From the NCBI GenBank assembly GCA_013400975.1, contig WBMZ01004779.1, positions 1-64,000 of the forward strand: a stretch of DNA of 64,000 bases, in the 5' to 3' direction. Below are positions 58,801-64,000 of this stretch, piece after piece. The notes under the pieces were generated by a model. That model worked only from the letters and a program-made list of their open reading frames with translations, had not been told where the DNA came from and made no database searches. The position numbers were made by a program, and so were the translations under genes. Every line of letters begins with the position of its first letter. Within the stretch, counting starts at the first letter, position 1. The DNA comes from Atrichornis clamosus (Eukaryota; Chordata; Aves; Passeriformes; Menuridae).

Positions 58801-59939
58801 TGAAATAGCGTGAACCTAATTATCTTCTTCTGGGACGCCTCCTGGCTACTGAGAAGCTTTGGAAAGTGTGGGAGGCAGAGGTCAAGTAGCATCCTTTGGA
58901 AATCTCTCCATCCAACCCAATTTTACAGGTCCTATTTTACCCAAGTGATCATTAGATGTGCAAATTTACACAAGGGGGAAAGGAATCCACAGTTTCCCCG
59001 TACTGTGCTTAATCAGCAACGGGCTGTCCATGCCCGCAGCATCATCCCATGATGAATCTTTGGCTGCTGAGGACTGTGTAGTGCCTCCCTCCCCAAGGGA
59101 TATGTTGTAGTGATGCGTGAGTCCTTCCGTGCACGAAGCAGAGCCACACCAGCAGAAGGGCTGGTACCACCAACCCTGCCCAGGCCTCAGCAGACCTGAC
59201 CCCAAGCTGGAGAGGGCACCCATGGCCACCTGCAACAGGCTCCCACTATAAACCAAGCACAGAGACACTCCCACCCCAGAGCTTTCTCCCTGCCCCATCC
59301 CCCAGGTCACAAAGCTGGGGGGAAAACACAGAAATGATGCAGGTGAGGACTCAAGATCAACTCAGGAGGGAAACTGGGGTGAGCACATTTAATATGTCTT
59401 TGCATCAAACTGGCTTTACCCCCTTCCCAAAGCCTCTCCCAGCAGGCAGGTGGGACAGGCACATGTGCATGTTCTGTTTCCAGTTCCTTCCAAGAAGCAA
59501 AACACACTACACGCACCACCCCGCAAAGGAGATCTAGTGAGTTCAGAGACTAAAACAGGGATGGTGACCCTCTGCAATAACTGCCCCAAATTGCCAGAGG
59601 CTCTGAAAGGGGTTAACGATGGCTGCTGTAACACACCCTCTTCATGTTTCCAAAAAATAGAATAGATAGAGTTATTATACAATCCTGTCATGCTTTATTG
59701 CTATTGCAGTGTCTGGAGATGTTATTAGAGAACTGCCCTCCAAACACTCCAGCCTCTTATTAACAGAGCACAGGTTTTGTTAACATCTCCTCTTGTATTC
59801 CATTGACCTGAAATGTTTAAGAGTGGAAAAATTAACATGTTTATGAACTCTTATCACTAGCCTTAGAAAACCTGCTGAAATGTTTATATCTCTAAGCACT
59901 TTTATTTATGAAGTCAAGGTGCTCAGGGCACTGCAGAAT

Positions 59940-59990
59940 ATAATAAAGCATATTAAAATACAATATAATATAAATAAAATAATTTCAGAT
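59940..59990. repeat. AT-rich low-complexity tract
   Basis: Irregular AATATAATAAA-like units with few G or C. Confidence 0.7.
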
Positions 59991-62900
59991 ATTTAATTAC
60001 TTTATACGTGAGACTTTAGCAATATGTTGTGTATCATGTGTATTTTAACTTTCCTCACTTCATCTACTCTTTTACTACCTTTTTTTTTTGCTAATTTCTT
60101 GAAGACTGAGAAGGTAAGGTAAGCATAATCTTATAGACGGCCTGAATTCCACAAGTTATTATGTATATTAGTTTCCCTGTAACATGAGTAGTTGCATGAG
60201 CATTAAGTAGACTAAGTAGTAGAATAAATTGAAGCTTATATATGAAGACCCAGCCCTTGAAATGGTAACTATTAATAAATAACATGATCAATATGGCTCA
60301 ATGGTTATGACACTGAGGTCTTAAAATGCTGTTTTATTGTTAAAATCTATGCCTGGTATACTCACCCTTATGGTGTGGCCCAATGTAATTTCAAGAGTTG
60401 GTTAAGTTTGAAAAAGAAATGGGTATTTGGGGCTTGAATTTTAATTTTGCTATGATCTAATTGCCAGGGCAGTCAGTCCAGCCTCCGCTCTGGATTCTCT
60501 CCAGCTCATGTGTTACCCTCAGCATCTCTGACCCAGCAGGCTATTTGTGTGCTATTAATGGACACTGGAGGTGGAGGCACACACGAGGATTCTCCGAATG
60601 GAAATGAGATGTCTGTCCCACAAGCTGGAGTGGCCCAGGGACAGGGAGGGCCTCAGTGACACTCCACACCACGATGGTGACAGTCCCCATCACGCTGTGG
60701 TGGAAGCCAGGGCTCACAGGGACCCACTGCTGCCCTCCTGGGAGGTGTTTGAGGTCTTGGATCTGCATGTGAAAGTGTGGTGGTGAGGGCACGTGGGCAG
60801 AGGGCGGGAGCACCCGCGGTTCTGCACCCCACAGCTGCACAGGCAGCTCCAAAGATGGGTTTGCACAGATTTACACCGAAGTACAGCCTTGGGAGGTCGG
60901 GTGAAATATCCCCAGTGCATGTGTCACGAATGAGACAGTCCAAAATTATAACCTATGGGGTTAATGCAGTTTGCAGCACAGACATTTGGAGACAGTAAAT
61001 TGGTCTGCAAGCAGGAGCCTGAGTTTTAAAAACAGAGACAGAGGGACATTCAGAGGACTGGGGCTGTTCAGAGGTCTGGGGCTTTGTGGCTCCATCATCT
61101 GGCTCCAAGTCTTAAAGATGCTCTTTGATTAACAACTTTTGGTTATTACTGATCTCCCTAGGCAGGAGAGAGTGATGCAGCCTGTTGTAGTCTGCTCTAC
61201 ACACTCATGTACCAGCTGCCTTCAGGTGTTATCTTGCTAAAATTTCCAGTGCTTTCAATTAACACGTAGCAAAACCATTAGTCATGTTGTCTTTCCAACA
61301 AATAATTGCTCTCCCTGGCTCCCTTCCACATCACTGTGAGTTTCCATTTAATTTATGGACCCTGATAAAACATAAAGAAACCCAGACTAATGCATCATCA
61401 GTTTCCTGGGGAGGGGAGCTGGCACCTCACTGTTTTCTGGATCTAAAGTAAGGGTGGCTTATCCAGCAGCGGACAGGGAGTTTGCAGCAGGGCAAAGGAC
61501 TGACTCAGACCCTCTGAGTCACATCTGGCACATCTGCAGGGTTTGGGGCACGAGCACCAGCTCCAGACCCTGCTGCACTGGGATGCGCCTGCCTGCCCCT
61601 CGGCTGAGCCTCCCACACATCCCATGGCTCTGCGAGGCACTTGCCACAGAGGCACGAGATGAAAGGAGAAGGATGCAAACATCAGAGGAAGGGGGAAGAC
61701 TGTGTCATAAAGAAAACACAGCTAATTCCTTGTTAATTATTCAGACCCCAGGCCTCGCCTTATCCAGCAGCTTCACACAGGCAGCACAGCCAGGGATAAC
61801 TGGAGAAGGAAGAAGGTGCTTTCCAGTGCTGGGGGTACCTGCTAGCCCTGCCTGGACCGCTGGCTGCACGTGGTCCACGGCCCTGATGCTACAGAGAAAA
61901 GGTTCAGGTGTTGCAAGCTCTCAGCTCACCCAACTGGAAACACAACCCCAGCAACAACCACAGCCCCCACCGGGCCCAAGTTCACCCTGCACCCGTCCAC
62001 ACACACAGCACACTCAGGGTCACCCCACACCTGCCCCACAATGGGCACAAGCCCCTGCCACGTGCAGAGAACTTCTTTGCACAAATGACCACAGACAGCA
62101 AATCAAGGCAATGAGCAACACCCCCAAAAACAAAAGGCTGGAGAAGCAACGCTTGGGTGATTACAAAAACTTGAACTGAAAGCTGTTCAAAAGGCATCCA
62201 GAAGAGAAAGGGAAGAGGGCTGCTGAGCCTGACTCCCCAAATAAAGTCTCTTTACTGACAAGTTCGCCTCCAATTTGCAATTCTTGTGTCTGACTGCACC
62301 CGGAGTCGATGCCAGCCCTGTCTGACACCTCCCCTCACTCAAGTACCCACTGGAGTGAGAGGCCATACTTGGATGGACAGAGCACTCAGGGGCAGCCCTC
62401 CCACTGCTCCCCACTGATTCGGGCAGTGCAGGAGCTGGGACTGGTGGCCACTCCCATCAGAGCCCCGGTCCTTTGCCGGCAGTGCCAAGGGGCAAGCAGC
62501 AGCTCCCGGGGCTGCCGGGCTCTTTAAGTGCTGCAACCTGGACAGCCTTGCTCTGTGCTTCGAGGTGGTGTGAAAGGCTTGAAGGGAAAAGCAAAGAACT
62601 GTGAATCTCAGCAGAAACGGGGCTTGCGCTATTAAACCCTAGTACCAAGGGAGAAGACTAAATAATTAATCACAAAAGCAACTGAGTGTTAACGAGCCGC
62701 ACAGGATCAAACCGCATGGAAGATGCAAAGGCCCCCCAACCCTCTTCGGTGTGCTGACAAGCCTCATTTTAATAACTTCACTGCCAAAGCTGGGAGGATA
62801 GGCCACAAATAAATAAATGTATCCCAACCCTTGGGCTTGTGCTGGGGATCAGCCTGACACCTTTGCCACCAAAGGAACCGGTTCAGAGCTGTGTTTCGCA

Positions 62901-64000
62901 TGGGGGAGAACTGAGAGAGCAAAGTGTCCCAGGCTTTGGGCAGTCACTGCAGGGGTCTTCTCCACGTGTCACCCCACTCTCTTTGAGGCCTTCAGGAAAA
63001 GGGGGGATATGCATATGGAATGGGAAAAGCAAACAAATAATGCTGCTTTAGTGCCATCCCTAAACAGCAAAGTCTGACTATGCAGGACTGAGCAGCAGCA
63101 TCCAGGAGCTGGCAGGGATAACAGCCTGTGAACAAGACAGGAAAAGAAGTACATGGACATGCCTCTCTTGGATGCTCTGTCTAGTCAGCCATGCCGAGAA
63201 CAGATCATAGAATCATTCAAATTCTGTACCACCCTGCACACAGTATATCCCTGTGCAGGACACAGCGCTACAATATACTGCTAATACTAGGACACAACTA
63301 GGAAAACACAATTTAGACAGTACCGGCATTAAATCGCTTACCTTGCCAGCACACCACACCAGACCCAGAACAGACCTCTGTTACTCCAGCTTGTGATGGA
63401 GATCTTAAGTACTAACATTTGCATCACAGTCCCTTGAGGTATTTGCATCAGACTTTCTCCATTCTACAGTGAGAAAGGGTTGTGCCAACTAGGGTGAAAA
63501 AGACCAGTTGTACTCCATTGCCCAACAGCTACAGGAAAACAAACTCTAAACAATTATATATTCTGCTTATACAGCACCGTGGCTTCCAAAAGAGCCTTGA
63601 GAAGCTAAACTGATATGCAGACAATAGGCAAGGTTCTGCAATCCATCACTCAGATGCTACAATCTGACAGGAAATAAGGATCCTGCTTAATGGCCCAGAA
63701 GGAATACATGGAACTTCGGGCTATTCACACACTCAGTGCAGCACGCATGCACACTCCACCTTCAGGGATCCTCTCCAGGAGCTTGTTTTGGCTCTAATAT
63801 CTTTATCCTGCAAAGTCTGACTAGACTCATTCCCATGCAGCTGAGTGTTGGAAGACGATTCAAATAAGACTGTGAGATGGGCTTTTCTACAGCATCTGTG
63901 TGATTGCAGGGCACCAGCCTCATGAGAAGACCCATGTGCTGATGTTAGAATGATGCTTCTGAAAATTCCCTGTAATAAAACACAAAGCCCTGTCTCCTCC

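Larger units (their letters stand above)
52561..64000. other. Non-coding DNA to the window end
   Basis: No gene is supported. Simple repeats occur at 54409-54435 (AT), 55875-55896 (AC) and 59940-59990 (AT-rich). An AT-rich patch with TAAT motifs lies at 58690-58740. The neighbour expected beyond GRIP2 in mammals (CCDC174) was looked for among the reading frames and not found. Confidence 0.6.

Noticed and set aside
61454..62179. Open frame of 241 codons on the plus strand
   Set aside because: It is the longest frame in the window but is Pro/Gln/His-rich low complexity at its end, has no known family, and lacks splice or promoter context. Chance in GC-richer DNA is more likely.
63206..63230. 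CATAGAATCATT, like the end of a CR1 element
   Set aside because: Only about a dozen bases match and the CR1 body does not follow.
63335..63360. Strong minus-strand donor (CAAG|GTAAGC)
   Set aside because: No start codon, acceptor or coding frame could be tied to it.

Overview
The window looks like vertebrate nuclear DNA, most likely from a bird. It has long non-coding stretches, GT-AG introns, CpG islands, short microsatellites, few repeats, and decayed copies of CR1, the typical LINE of birds and other sauropsids. There are no operons, prokaryotic promoters, CRISPR arrays or phage features. The species cannot be fixed from the sequence; the low repeat load points to a bird.

One protein-coding gene is supported: the 5' part of GRIP2 (glutamate receptor interacting protein 2, also called ABP) on the minus strand. 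Its transcription runs from about 34 kb down towards position 1. Seven coding exons were found by eye, with consensus splice sites and matching codon phases: 33758-33719, 11413-11333, 8318-8183, 7405-7260, 4464-4378, 4105-4030 and 3390-3245. Together they encode about 237 residues: a short N-terminus, a linker, PDZ1 and PDZ2. The rest of the seven-PDZ scaffold lies beyond position 1. The paralogue is GRIP2 rather than GRIP1, because the linker (DDGPYSKGSKD), the PDZ1 start ([18 protein letters not shown]) and PDZ2 ([30 protein letters not shown]) follow GRIP2. The first coding exon (MLCGLKKDLQSDF, then a split Asp codon) was inferred from a start codon, an in-frame upstream stop, a strong donor, the right phase and a neighbouring CpG island. 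It differs from the mammalian GRIP2 N-termini I know.

Region by region: 1-3.2 kb is an incomplete intron; 3.2-11.4 kb holds exons 2-7; 11.4-33.7 kb is a 22-kb first intron carrying an old CR1 copy of about 1.1 kb (29.73-30.85 kb); 33.7-34.5 kb is the first exon plus a CpG-rich promoter region with a CAG/CTG repeat; 34.5-64 kb is non-coding upstream DNA with two more CpG-rich islands (40.9-41.3 and 52.2-52.6 kb), a CR1 tail at 45.1 kb and simple repeats. No second gene could be supported there.

I found no undescribed biological system. The points most worth checking are the distinct GRIP2 first exon, two inverted GATA-site pairs in intron 4, the CpG islands far upstream, and an exon 4 that lies inside a stop-free frame running into both flanking introns.
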